Assembly (NCBI GenBank): GCA_905221605.1
Contig: CAJNDS010002768.1
Span: forward strand, 582,501 to 602,500
DNA length: 20,000 nt
Source of the DNA: Symbiodinium natans
Taxonomy: Eukaryota > Sar > Dinophyceae > Suessiales > Symbiodiniaceae
Direction of reading: 5' to 3'
Part shown: positions 7,649 to 14,950 of the stretch, piece by piece
Position numbering within the stretch: the first letter of the stretch is position 1
Layout of the letters: every line of letters starts with the position of its first letter
Notes under the pieces: model-generated
Told to the model about the DNA's origin: nothing
What the model saw: only the letters and a program-made list of their open reading frames with translations
Databases searched by the model: none
Translations under genes and position numbers: made by a program

Positions 7649-7840
7649 AAGCCTTAAACCCTAAACCCTAAACCCTATAAACCGTAAACCCTAAACCCTA
7701 AACCCTAAACCCTAAACCCTCAACCCTCAACCCTAAACCCTATCCCTAAACCCTAAACCCTAAACCCTAAACCCTAAACCCTAAACCCTAAACCCTAAAC
7801 CCTAAACCCTAAACCCTAAACCCTAAACCCCAAACCCAGC
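7649..7840 (-). repeat. CCCTAAA array, about 27 units
   Basis: Nearly perfect in the right two thirds. The left part has CCCTATAAA and CCCTCAA variants. Confidence 0.96.
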
Positions 7841-7932
7841 CTCCAGAATCCTGCACCCCATCGGCTCGCAAGAGCCCCGGCGGTCTCAAACTCAAGCCTC
7901 AGAGGCTTGGGGGATTTAGGGCTTGGGGATAG
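7841..7932. other. Short island sharing a 14-mer with the 11394 exon
   Basis: GCAAGAGCCCCGGC at 7868-7881 is repeated exactly at 11446-11459, inside the coding candidate 11394-11487. Possibly a copied exon fragment. No complete exon is visible here. Confidence 0.35.
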
Positions 7933-8090
7933 TTTAGGGTTTAGGGTTTAGGGTTTAGGGGTTAGGGCTTAGGGCTTAGGGCTTAGGGCTTAGGGTTTAG
8001 GGTTTTAGCCCCTAAACGCAAAACCCCTAAACCCTAAACCCTAAACCCTAAACCCCAAACCCTAAACCCTAAACCCTAAACCCTAAACCC
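7933..8090. repeat. Head-to-head pair: TTTAGGG array then CCCTAAA array
   Basis: TTTAGGG/TTAGGGC units at 7933-8005 turn directly into CCCTAAA units at 8009-8090. The inverted arrangement could form a large cruciform. Confidence 0.9.
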
Positions 8091-8325
8091 GAATACATCC
8101 TACCCTCGAAGCCCTGAACTCCGAAACCCTAAAAACCTGACCCTTAAGCCCTCTTTGTTTTCACGAAAGCCGAAACATGTTCAACAGTTTCTGCATGTGA
8201 GCCCGAAACCCTAAGCCCCTACGCCCCCTAGCCCTAACCCCTAAGCCCTAAACCCTAATTGGTCCCCTTGCCACTGCCTCACAGCCCTAAACCCAGCCCC
8301 ACAGCCTAAACCACAAGCCTGAACA
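8007..8325. repeat. Duplicated segment, copy 1 (partner 8585-8929)
   Basis: The two segments share an array edge, the unique stretch beginning GAATACATCC (8091 and 8662) and a second block beginning ACAGCCCTAAACCCAGCCCC (8281 and 8886). The offset runs from 571 to 605 because of repeat-number changes and an insertion in copy 2. A minus-strand exon-like piece (acceptor ACATGCAG, KLLNMFRLS, stop at 8161-8163) is kept in both copies, but it is very short. Confidence 0.85.
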
Positions 8326-8584
8326 CCGTAAACCGCATGTGGCCCACAAACCCTGCAACCTGAACCCTAAAGCCTAAACAATGAACCCTAATTAAACCCC
8401 AAACCCCAAACCCCAAACCCTAAACTCTAAACCCTAAACCCTGAACCCTAAACCCTAAACCCTAAACACTGGTGTAACACTCGTTGGAAGGGCCCGCGCC
8501 AGCCGTTTACTCTCTGGCCATCGTGGGCCTCATGCACTGGCGCACACAGCAGAGTAGACCCCAAACCCCACAAGCTAAACCCAT
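8326..8584. other. Spacer between the duplicated segments
   Basis: Holds decayed repeat, a CCCTAAA array at about 8390-8467 and an island at 8468-8570. The island is open on both strands (plus PAVYSLAIVGLMHW; minus LLCAPVHEAHDGQR). Neither strand has decisive splice sites, so no gene is called. Confidence 0.4.
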
Positions 8585-8929
8585 AGCCCCTAAACGCAAA
8601 ACCCCTAAACCCTAAACCCTAAACCCTAAACCCCAAACCCTAAACCCTAAACCCTAAACCCGAATACATCCTACCCTCGAAGCCCTGAACTCCGAAACCC
8701 TAAAAACCTGACCCTTAAGCCCTCTTTGTTTTCACGAAAGCCGAAACATGTTCAACAGTTTCTGCATGTGAGCCCGAAACCCTAAGCCCCTATGCCCCCT
8801 AGCCCCCTAAACACTAACAAGCCCTAATTAAGCCCTAAACCCTGGCCCGAACACCGAAGCCCGAAACCCGATATGCTCCAGCCTCACAGCCCTAAACCCA
8901 GCCCCACACCCTAAACCACAAGCCCTCTC
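8585..8929. repeat. Duplicated segment, copy 2
   Basis: See the entry at 8007-8325. One base change (ACGCCCCC to ATGCCCCC) and an insertion near 8807-8880 distinguish it. Confidence 0.85.
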
Positions 8930-9082
8930 CACTAACAAATGACGATGTTGGCGGCTGCTTTCTCCCTTCAGTATACACAGTGCCAACAGGTTTAGGGTTT
9001 GCGGTTCTGGGTTTTGGGTTTTGGGTCCTGGCCAAATTAACCCAGAAAGGGGAAATACAACACATCCCAAAGGCCTGCCTAA
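8930..9082 (-). other. Island with a possible exon, unassigned
   Basis: A minus-strand frame reads LLALCILKGESSRQHRHLLV through about 8930-8995 and is flanked by repeat-derived sequence. It has no clear splice sites and is recorded only as possible coding sequence. Confidence 0.2.
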
Positions 9083-9540
9083 TTAGTAACCAGGATGCAC
9101 GAATTTGACTGTCTGATTTTGGCCCTGGACGACTGCGTGACTGTGTGACTGAAGCAAAATATACTGAGGCTCTGCCGGAAAGCCAAGCACAGCACTCTTG
9201 TCAGTGATGGCTACTATGCGTGATGCAAACGCTCGTTGTGGCATGATCGAAAGCTGGAAAAGATAGATACTAGAAACCAATTCCGCTTGCATTGAGGCGG
9301 CTTGCACATGCGTTGCGCAATGACAAGTGGTCCATCCGCCTGTCAGCGCCTAACGCATGTTGCTCTAGAGCTAGGGAGGAAGCTGCGAAATGCCTGCAAT
9401 CAGCAAGGATGCCATTGAGGGAAAGAACAACAAGCCCAGTTTTTGACCACAGCGATACGTTTCCTTCCCAGCTCGGAAAAATTTGTCTGGGGAATCCCAG
9501 ACCAGCCTGGCACAACCCATGTGATTGAGCCATTTCTCAA
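9083..9540 (-). CDS. Two-exon gene of unknown function, GC-AG intron
   Basis: Exon 9394-9540 follows an acceptor (AGCAGCACAG). It reads EKWLNHMGCARLVWDSPDKF and continues through FFPSMASLLIA. Exon 9083-9339 follows CTGACAG, reads GWTTCHCATHVQAAS and runs on to FVHPGY and TAA at 9083-9085. The reading phase closes across 9340-9393 (54 nt) if the intron uses a GC donor, giving the same G|GC...AG|GC boundary as in the lectin gene. An ATG at 9520 (MGCARL) could be the real start, for about 127 residues; MGC at an N terminus would be a possible lipidation site. A 129-codon plus-strand frame at 9443-9832 lies antisense. I prefer the minus strand because of the splice sites, although the plus frame is longer. 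No family is recognised. Confidence 0.4.
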
Positions 9541-9613
9541 CTGTGCTGCTTCAGAGCACGATAAAACTGCACGATGGTCCTCTCTTTGTGAAGAGGCGCC
9601 CAAATACGAATTC

Positions 9614-10296
9614 TTAATCATAGTACGGGGACAGGTGCTCCTTCAGCTTGTTCTCATTTGCGCCGTGCCAACTGTCGAGAAGGTCCCCACCACGGCGAAA
9701 GAGAAAAAAACCTCGGTTGCAATGGGAATTACAGATGAAGTGTTGATCTGTAAAGCAGCCTTACGTAACATGCAAAAATGGGTACGAAAATGGCTACCTC
9801 TCCTCTGCAATCACAGCCCTGCGAATGTTTAGAAAAATTGCTTGCCCCGACCCCGAAAAGCAAGGACCCCAACGCAGCCATGTGATACTCGACGGATCCA
9901 AACCGTGAACCACATAACTCTAGACCCCCAAAGCCCTGAACCTGAAACTCTTTCCAGCTCCAGTCCAGCAACTGGGTGACCCCGCACACTTGAGCTCTTC
10001 CTGGACAATGGACGAAAGCCCTAAAGCCTAAACCCTAAACCCTAACCAGGTTGGGTTAGGCCGGTTCGGCCCTCATACGGCGTCTCAGAAGACCTGAGTA
10101 TGATTGCAAGTATGGCCCTGTGCTATCCGATTCGCGAAGCCCTAAAACCTAAACCCCAAACCCCAAACCCTAAACTCTAAATCCCCCACGCCCTGTGCTA
10201 TTCAGCCACTCTCACTGTACGTTTGGCCTGGCCCAAGAGGTCCGGTTCAAGGCATTTGGGTTCAAGGCTTCGGGCAAACGGTACCATGAGAGTGCC
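9614..10296 (-). CDS. Five-exon partial gene of unknown function
   Basis: Candidate exons, in transcript order: 10216-10296 (27 codons, GTLMVPFARSLEPKCLEP), 10094-10141 (FANRIAQGHTCNHTQ), 9942-10000 (EELKCAGSPSCWTGAGKSF), 9798-9818 (AVIAEE) and 9614-9671 (WHGANENKLKEHLSPYYD, TAA at 9614-9616). Phases agree at every junction (0, 0, 2, 2). Several splice sites are good: donors GTGAGA at 10215 and GTAGCC at 9797; acceptors TTGTCCAG before 9942-10000 and TTCTCGACAG before the last exon. The first intron, 10142-10215, is mostly TTTAGGG/TTTGGGG and ends TTTTAG. The 21-base exon is the weakest link. The last exon vaguely recalls thioredoxin C termini (GANxxxLKxxL), but no active site is seen, so I claim no function. 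Confidence 0.42.
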
Positions 10297-10387
10297 CTAA
10301 ACACCATTCCCTAAACCCTAACCCTAAACCCTAAACCCTAAACCCTAAACCCTAAACCCTAAACCCTAAAACCCTAAACCCTAAACT
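10297..10387 (-). repeat. CCCTAAA array
   Basis: About eleven units between two exon candidates on the minus strand. In the transcript sense it reads TTTAGGG and ends GTTTAG next to the exon at 10216-10296. Confidence 0.95.
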
Positions 10388-10691
10388 CTAACCCGAAGAG
10401 GCCCCACCGTCCTGGACAAACTTCATGGCACCGATGGTCCCGTTTCCCACCAACTGCACGAATCGAACCTGGCTGTACCTGGGCTTCGGATTCAGGGTTT
10501 AGGGTTTAGGGTTAGGGTTTAGGGTTTAGGGTTCAGGTTTTGTTTAGGGTTTAGGGTTTAGGGTTAGGGTTTGGGGTTTAGGGTTTAGAGTTTAGGGTTC
10601 AAAGTTTAGGGTTTAGGGTTAGGGTTTAGGGTTTAGGGTTCCAACAAAGCTGCCGCGCCGACAGCAGCATCGAACCCCGATTCCACTTCTT
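10388..10691 (-). CDS. Two-exon 3' end of a gene, unknown function
   Basis: Exon 10646-10691 follows GCCCAG and reads EVESGFDAAVGAAA, ending with two bases before a GTTGGA donor. Exon 10388-10478 follows AAGCCCAG and begins with one base. It reads YSQVRFVQLVGNGTIGAMKF and then VQDGGASSG to TAG at 10388-10390. The phase closes across 10479-10645, a 167-nt intron that is CCCTAAA-type repeat in transcript sense. The last exon has a strongly protein-like composition. It could instead splice on at a GTTAGAG donor that overlaps the stop, but its phase does not match the next exon at 10216-10296, so I treat this as a separate gene. Confidence 0.4.
10494..10640 (+). repeat. TTTAGGG array inside a proposed intron
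   Basis: About twenty units, several of them TTAGGG (a base shorter), which breaks the seven-base period. Confidence 0.95.
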
Positions 10692-10699
10692 CTGGGCGA

Positions 10700-10795
10700 A
10701 CCCTAAACCCTAAACCCTAAACCCTAAACCCTAAACCCTAAACCCTAAACCCTAAACCCTAAACCCTAAACCCTAAACCCTAAACCCTAAACTCA
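10700..10795 (-). repeat. CCCTAAA array, perfect
   Basis: About thirteen perfect units, ending CTAAACTC. Confidence 0.97.
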
Positions 10796-11305
10796 CAACC
10801 GCTATCGCAACTCCTGCTACTCCACTACTGCTACGGCTACGCTACTCCTGCACCGAAGGCTTCCCACAACCAGTGCAACTGCGACTATTGCACTCGTAAC
10901 CCTACTCCAGTTTGCCTAAGAACCCCTAAAATCCTCCCTCAATTACCCGTAGAAGGAAGCACACTTTTGACGTCTTGGGGGGGGGGGGGGGGTGACTTGA
11001 GCAAATCGTAGCAGTCGCATTCCCCGGAACGGAAACTCAAAAGCAGCCCCGCTGCTCCTCTGCGAGCCTTCGAAGCTTCTTCTCGAAGCTCTTGCAAGCA
11101 CGGCAATAAGTGAAGGTCACCTGCCCAGCTGGGCATCTACAAAGAGACGTCACAGGGTCTCACTTTTCTAAGTGTGGTCCCTTTTTTCTTCGGGTCCTTA
11201 GGAATAAGGCGGCCCCCCCCTTTTTTTATATCGTACAGTACCCACAATTTACAGAGCTGACCATGGGACTATATGGTTCATAGCTTCCATGGCTTCCGGC
11301 TTTTT
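10796..11305. other. Unique island: triplet-rich stretch, poly-G run, no firm gene
   Basis: 10800-10850 is built of degenerate CTACTC/GCTACT triplets. On the minus strand a frame there ends at a consensus GTGAGT donor at the array edge (peptide SSSGVAGVAIAV), so a 5' exon is possible. 10977-10992 is a run of 16 G, and 11213-11227 has C8 then T7. A minus-strand frame at 10939-11136 crosses the G run and is not trusted. Between 11139 and 11305 nothing is recognised. Confidence 0.4.
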
Positions 11306-11406
11306 GGGTTTAGGGTTTAGGGTTTAGGGTTTAGGGTTTAGGGTTTAGGGTTTAGGGTTTAGGGTTTAGGGTTTAGGGTTTAGGGTTTAGGGTTTAGGGT
11401 TTAGGG
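11306..11406 (+). repeat. TTTAGGG array, perfect
   Basis: About fourteen perfect units. Confidence 0.97.
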
Positions 11407-11775
11407 TGGGTCTGAGGAAGCACGGGCTTATTGACAGCTTGCTCTGCAAGAGCCCCGGCAAGATCCCGAGAGGCTTCACAAAAACCCCTGAACCCTAAAC
11501 CCTAAACCCTAAGCCCTAAACCCTAAACCCTAAACCCTAAACCCTAAACCCTAAACCCTAAACCCTAAACCCTAAACCCCTAAACCCTAAACCCTAAACC
11601 CTAAACCCTAAACCCTAAACCCTAAACCCTAAACCCTGCCTCCAGAAGGATCAGGTCTCCGTACCCCTCGGGTGGGGCCATGTGCAGGAGCCGCTTCCAC
11701 GCTTGCGAGCTGCTCAGCGTGACGATTCGGGCGCTGCGCACGTTCTGGTGCCACCTCCCGCTCTTCATATGGTGA
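11394..11775 (-). CDS. Two-exon 3' end of a gene with a telomeric intron
   Basis: Exon 11635-11775 follows CCTGTAG. It reads HHMKSGRWHQNVRSARIVTL and then WKRLLHMAPPEGYGDLILLEA with high G/C at third positions, ending with two bases. Exon 11394-11487 begins with one base and reads GFCEASRDLAGALAEQAVNK to a TAA supplied by the next CCCTAAA unit at 11394-11396. The intron 11488-11634 is 147 bases (21 x 7) of GTTTAGG units; the last unit is TTCAG instead of TTTAG. A second frame of the first exon is also open, and the third-position bias decides for the one given. No family is recognised. Confidence 0.45.
11490..11636 (-). repeat. CCCTAAA array, proposed intron of the 11394 gene
   Basis: Nearly perfect; one unit is CCCCTAAA and one CCCTAAG. 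In transcript sense it reads GTTTAGGG. Confidence 0.96.
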
Positions 11776-11778
11776 CTA

Positions 11779-11887
11779 CAGGGTTTAGGGTTTAGAGTTT
11801 AGGGTTTAGGGTTTAGGGTTTAGGGTTTAGGGTTTAGGGTTTAGGGTTTAGGGTTTTGGATTTACGGTTTAGGGTTTAGGGTTTAGG
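11779..11887 (+). repeat. TTTAGGG array
   Basis: About fifteen units, with TTTAGAG, TTTTGGA and TTTACGG variants. Confidence 0.95.
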
Positions 11888-12132
11888 TCATTTCTTATGG
11901 TCCCTGTTGGGGTTACTATTGTAAGTCGGCCCCGCATATCTGGGGTATCCATCGTTTGAGAACTGACCATATAGACTTGAAAGGCTTAGGTTTAGCAGGT
12001 GTTAGCAGAGTAGCACAAGTTACTGTACGACACTGTGAAAAGTAGAAGATATAGACAGGGTGAAGGGCAAGAGGCTTTAGGGTTGAGTCGGCAGTTAGTC
12101 CGGGATTTTGGGAAATAAGGGCTTATAAGACT
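11888..12132. other. Unique island, nothing assigned
   Basis: CTTATGGTCCCT at about 11894 is the reverse complement of AGGGACCATAAG in the element at 7010-7132, so a decayed fragment of that family may be present. Otherwise no exon, RNA gene or repeat is seen. Confidence 0.3.
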
Positions 12133-13431
12133 TTAGTCTAGCTGGGAAGGCCCGAAAGACGTCCTCAAAGCTTGCAGATCTTTTGGTTGAGGCCCTATAT
12201 GGCATACTAGCTCAACGGACAAGATAGCTCGGGCTCGGACCCACGGCTGCAGGGGGAGGAGGACCCCAAAAAAATAAAAATAAACTGAGCCAAACCTAGA
12301 CCCTAAACCCTAAACCCTACACCCTAAATCCTAAACCCTAAATCCTAACCCTTTTGTCCCGGCTCACCAGGGCATGAACTCCTCCAGGAGGACCGGACCC
12401 TCAGCAATCCCCAACTCGGCCAACAGCTCCGGCATTTCCTCGGAAGGGCTCACGAGCCAGCTTGGGACCACAGAACCGCTTTGAAGCTAGGGTTTGGGGT
12501 TTTGGGCTTAGGGTTTAGGGTTTAGGGTTTAGGGCTTAGGGTTTAGGGTTTAGGGTTCAGGGTTTAGGGTTTAGGGTTTAGGGTTTAGGGTTTAGGGTTT
12601 GAGGTCTGAGGTTTGAGGTTTGAGGTTTGAGGTTTAGGGTTTGAGGTTTAGGGTTTAGGGCTTAGAGTTTAGGGTTTAGTGTTCAGGGTTCAGGGTTTAG
12701 GGCAAACCGTCGCAGATCCTTCGCAAAGTCCCCCTAGCTTCCAGGCCCTTGGGGTAGCATGGTTCTGTTGAACTGCAGCGCACCTGATCTTTAGTTCTAC
12801 CGGTTAAGGGTTTGGGGGTTTAGGTTTACGGTTTCAGGGACATACTAGAACACACTCTAACACGGAATTGAAGCGCGTTACCTTGGGTTGCACTGTCGTG
12901 GAAGCACCCACAAGTAGTGAAGGCTACGAAATGGAACCTCAACCCAAAGACTCAAACCTAAACCCCACACAAACCCTCAACCCTAAACCCTAAACGCTAA
13001 ACCCTAAACCCTAAACTTGAAGCCCCAAACCCTTAATTACACGACGCGATGTCGGGTGTTTTGTACTTAGCCAGGTAAGCCAGTAGCCATATTGTAATAA
13101 GGGAACCCGTTTTGAATTGTTGGGTTTGTTGCTTGAAGCGGACCTTCAGGCTACCAATCCTAAACGCCAAACCCTTAACCCCAAACCCTAAACCCCAAAC
13201 CCTAAACCCTAAACTCCAAAAACCCTAAACCCCAAAAACCCTAAACCCCAAACCCCAAGCCCTAAACCCTAAACCCTAAACCCTAAACCCCAAACCCAAA
13301 ACCCCAAAATCAACCACGATGTAGGGTTTAGTGCTCAGGGTTCACCTCAAAACATGAGCCCTGCATCTCTCTGGATGCCAAGCATTTCGAGTCCCTGTTG
13401 CAGCTCCTGCGTCAGGCGTGAGGGAAGGGGT
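12133..13431 (-). CDS. Multi-exon gene candidate with telomeric introns
   Basis: Exon candidates in transcript order: 13347-13431 (LTQELQQGLEMLGIQRDAGL), 13041-13159 (KVRFKQQTQQFKTGSLITIW, then LLAYLAKYKTPDIAS), 12882-12923 (FTTCGCFHDSATQ), 12708-12772 (QQNHATPRAWKLGGLCEGSA) and 12368-12486 (LVSPSEEMPELLAELGIAEG, then PVLLEEFMP). Phases agree from 13041 downward. Notable sites are the donor AAG|GTAACG at 12881, acceptors TTTCGTAG and CGCTGCAG, and the donor TG|GTGAGC at 12367, with a polypyrimidine acceptor ending CCCCCTGCAG at 12247. From there the model runs to TAG at 12207-12209, or the alternative open frame PWVRARAILSVELV is used, to TAA at 12133-12135. Without that last splice the protein ends at TGA 12364-12366. 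The join of 13347-13431 needs a weak AT|GTTTTG donor; otherwise that exon ends a different gene with TGA at 13347-13349. The hydrophobic LITIWLLAYLA may be a membrane segment. The function is unknown. Confidence 0.42.
12488..12702 (+). repeat. TTTAGGG array with TTTGAGG variants, inside proposed intron 12487-12707
   Basis: About thirty units. On the transcript strand it reads CCCTAAA, which supplies neither GT nor AG. The donor GTTTGCC and the acceptor CCCTAG both come from altered edge units. Confidence 0.93.
12960..13030 (-). repeat. Short CCCTAAA array in proposed intron 12924-13040
   Basis: About eight units, including CCCTCAA and CGCTAAA. Confidence 0.85.
13165..13316 (-). repeat. CCCTAAA/CCCCAAA array
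   Basis: About twenty units; CCCCAAA is as common as CCCTAAA. It lies between the candidate exons 13041-13159 and 13347-13431. Confidence 0.93.
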
Positions 13432-13499
13432 CTGGGGCTTTGAGATTGTTGGGCTGAGGGCTTGGAGTTTAACATTGAAATTTTAACGTTTGTGTTTTA

Positions 13500-13870
13500 A
13501 GTGTTTGGGGTTTAGCGTTCAGGGCTTAGGGTTTAGGTTTTTTGGGGTTTTGGGGTTTTGGGGTTTTGGGGTTTTGGGGTTTTGGGGTTTTGGGTTTAGG
13601 CTTTTAGTGTTTTGGAGTTTAGGGTTTTAAGGTTTGGGGTTTGTAGGGTTTGGTGTTTAGGGTCTAGGTTTCTAGGGATTCGAGCTGAGGGTTCAGGGCT
13701 TTAGGGTGTGGAGTTTTGGGCTTCGGGTTTTCGAGTTTCGGGGTTTGGGGTTTAAGGTTTAGGGTTTAGGGTTTAGGGTTTAGGGTTTAGGGTTTAGGGT
13801 TTAGGGTTTAGGGTTTAGGGTTTCGGGTTTGGGGTTTAGGGTTTAATAGGGTTTGGGGTTTTGGGTTAAG
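13500..13870 (+). repeat. Long degenerate TTTAGGG array containing a TTTTGGGG block
   Basis: The left third is irregular. 13540-13587 is exactly six TTTTGGGG octamers followed by TTTTGGG. The right third (13750-13815) is regular TTTAGGG. No gene is seen. Confidence 0.93.
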
Positions 13871-13918
13871 GGTTCGTTGGAGGCCTCGTCTCAAGAGTAT
13901 CAAGCTAGGGGCCTGACG

Positions 13919-13960
13919 TCAAAGGATCCCATACGGCTCCAGGATGCACCCGTCTCCATC
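13919..13960 (-). CDS. Candidate terminal exon with DGDG motif
   Basis: On the minus strand the telomeric array ends GGGTTTAG, and 13 codons follow to TGA at 13919-13921: DGDGCILEPYGIL. DGDGxI resembles the middle of an EF-hand calcium loop. Its phase (0) would accept the EF-hand exon at 14342-14405, but the interval between them holds two arrays and another island. Joining them would not give a canonical loop, so the link is unproven. Confidence 0.25.
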   Translation of the reverse strand, partial: DGDGCILEPYGIL

Positions 13961-14281
13961 CTAAACCCTAAACCCTAAACCCTAAACCCTAAACCCTAAA
14001 CCCTAAACCCTGAACCCTGAACTCTGAACCCTGAACCCTGAACCCTAAACCCTAAACCCTACAACCCTACAACCCTCCCTGTTCAGTGTCCCTGCCAGGG
14101 CAACGCCTCTTCTGCTCATGAGATACTCTGCTGCTGCGCCCCCCCTACGCCCCTAAACCCCTGAACCCTAAAACCCTGAACCCAAACCCTAAACCCTAAA
14201 TCCTAAACCCTAGACCCTAAACCCTAAACCCTAAACCCTAAACCCTAAACCCTAAACCCTAAAACCCTAAACCCTAAACTC
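13961..14281 (-). repeat. Two CCCTAAA arrays around a short island
   Basis: Arrays at 13961-14072 (with CCCTGAA units) and 14154-14281. The island at 14073-14150 is open on the minus strand in two frames (for example EYLMSRRGVALAGTLNREG). There is a CAG-rich acceptor region but no decisive donor, so no exon is called. Confidence 0.85.
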
Positions 14282-14341
14282 TATCTATGCCCTCCCTGAG
14301 TAAACCATTCCGCAAACCCAGGATGATTCCCCTGCCTCCAC

Positions 14342-14405
14342 CTGCAAGAGCCCATCCCCGTTGGTGTCCAAGCGGTCGAAAATGTCGTGGAGCTGGTCGT
14401 CGGAC
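14342..14405 (-). CDS. EF-hand calcium-binding exon
   Basis: This is a 64-nt minus-strand exon with the acceptor AATCAGCCCAG and the donor CAG|GTGGAG at 14335-14341. It starts with one base of a split codon and ends in phase 0. It encodes SDDQLHDIFDRLDTNGDGLL and one more residue. That is the entering helix (LHDIFDRL) plus the first nine positions of an EF-hand loop, D-T-N-G-D-G-L-L-Q, with Asp/Asn/Asp at positions 1, 3 and 5, Gly at 6 and Leu at 8. The loop's position-12 acidic residue would lie in the next exon, which I could not identify. The protein is probably of calmodulin, centrin or CDPK type, common in protists; the exact family is open. Third positions are strongly G/C. Confidence 0.6.
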
Positions 14406-14444
14406 CTGGGCTGATTCAGTAGGGCTTGGGGTTTGGGGTTAAAC

Positions 14445-14522
14445 CTGCAATGAACATCCTGGATCCGAAGCTTGACGGAGCAATTGCTGGAGATTGCGAC
14501 CTTAACTGTTGGTCAATGCCTC
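14445..14522 (-). CDS. Candidate exon of unknown function
   Basis: This minus-strand exon candidate has the acceptor GAACACAG and the donor GCAG|GTTTAAC. It reads GIDQQLRSQSPAIAPSSFGS and then RMFIA. It begins with two bases and ends with one of a split codon, so it does not fit the phase of the EF-hand exon only 39 bases further on. If it does not splice it ends at TGA in the following repeat. A plus-strand frame from ATG 14450 to TAA in the next array (MNILDPKLDG) overlaps it. Confidence 0.3.
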
Positions 14523-14534
14523 CTGTGTTCGTTA

Positions 14535-14705
14535 TGCCCTAAACCCTAAACCCTAAACCCTAAACCCTAAGCCCCTATAATTCTCGAGGATGAGCAATCC
14601 CACAGATGCAGCCCATCCTCGATGACAGGGGATTTCTGTAGGGTGAGCCCCTATGGCTTTCCCAGGAAAAGTGCTTCGTTCCCTTGGGTTTCGGAACCCT
14701 TTTCA
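14535..14705. other. Short array and island without a called gene
   Basis: CCCTAAA units at 14535-14571. The island at 14572-14705 is open in two minus-strand frames with an acceptor CCCTACAG inside, but no donor decides between them. CGAGGATG and CATCCTCG at about 14585-14632 form an inverted pair. Confidence 0.4.
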
Positions 14706-14828
14706 AGTTTAGGGTTTAGGGCTTAGGGTTTAGGGTTTAGGGTTTGGGGTTTGGGGTTTGGGGTTTGGGGTTTAGGGTTTGGGGTTTAGGGTTTAGGGTT
14801 TAGGGTTCAGGGTTTAGGGTTTAGGGTT
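14706..14828 (+). repeat. TTTAGGG/TTTGGGG array
   Basis: About seventeen units. Confidence 0.95.
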
Positions 14829-14950
14829 GAATGCTGTTACAACCAAGAAGGCATGCAGCATCAAGACAAGGTTGGATCTAAACGAGTGTTGTCCGACGAA
14901 ATCATCATGACTATACCACTGCCGTACTACATATGAGTTGATTTTCCCGA

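Noticed and set aside
9443-9832. 129-codon plus-strand open frame as a gene
   Set aside because: No start context or splice support was seen, and two better-supported minus-strand models overlap it. It is the main competitor to those models and is not ruled out.
12200-12290. tRNA-like stretch (TAGCTCAACGGACAAGA...CTCGGGCTCGGACCC)
   Set aside because: It lacks a T-arm and acceptor stem. The same bases lie in an open minus-strand exon with a strong acceptor at 12247.
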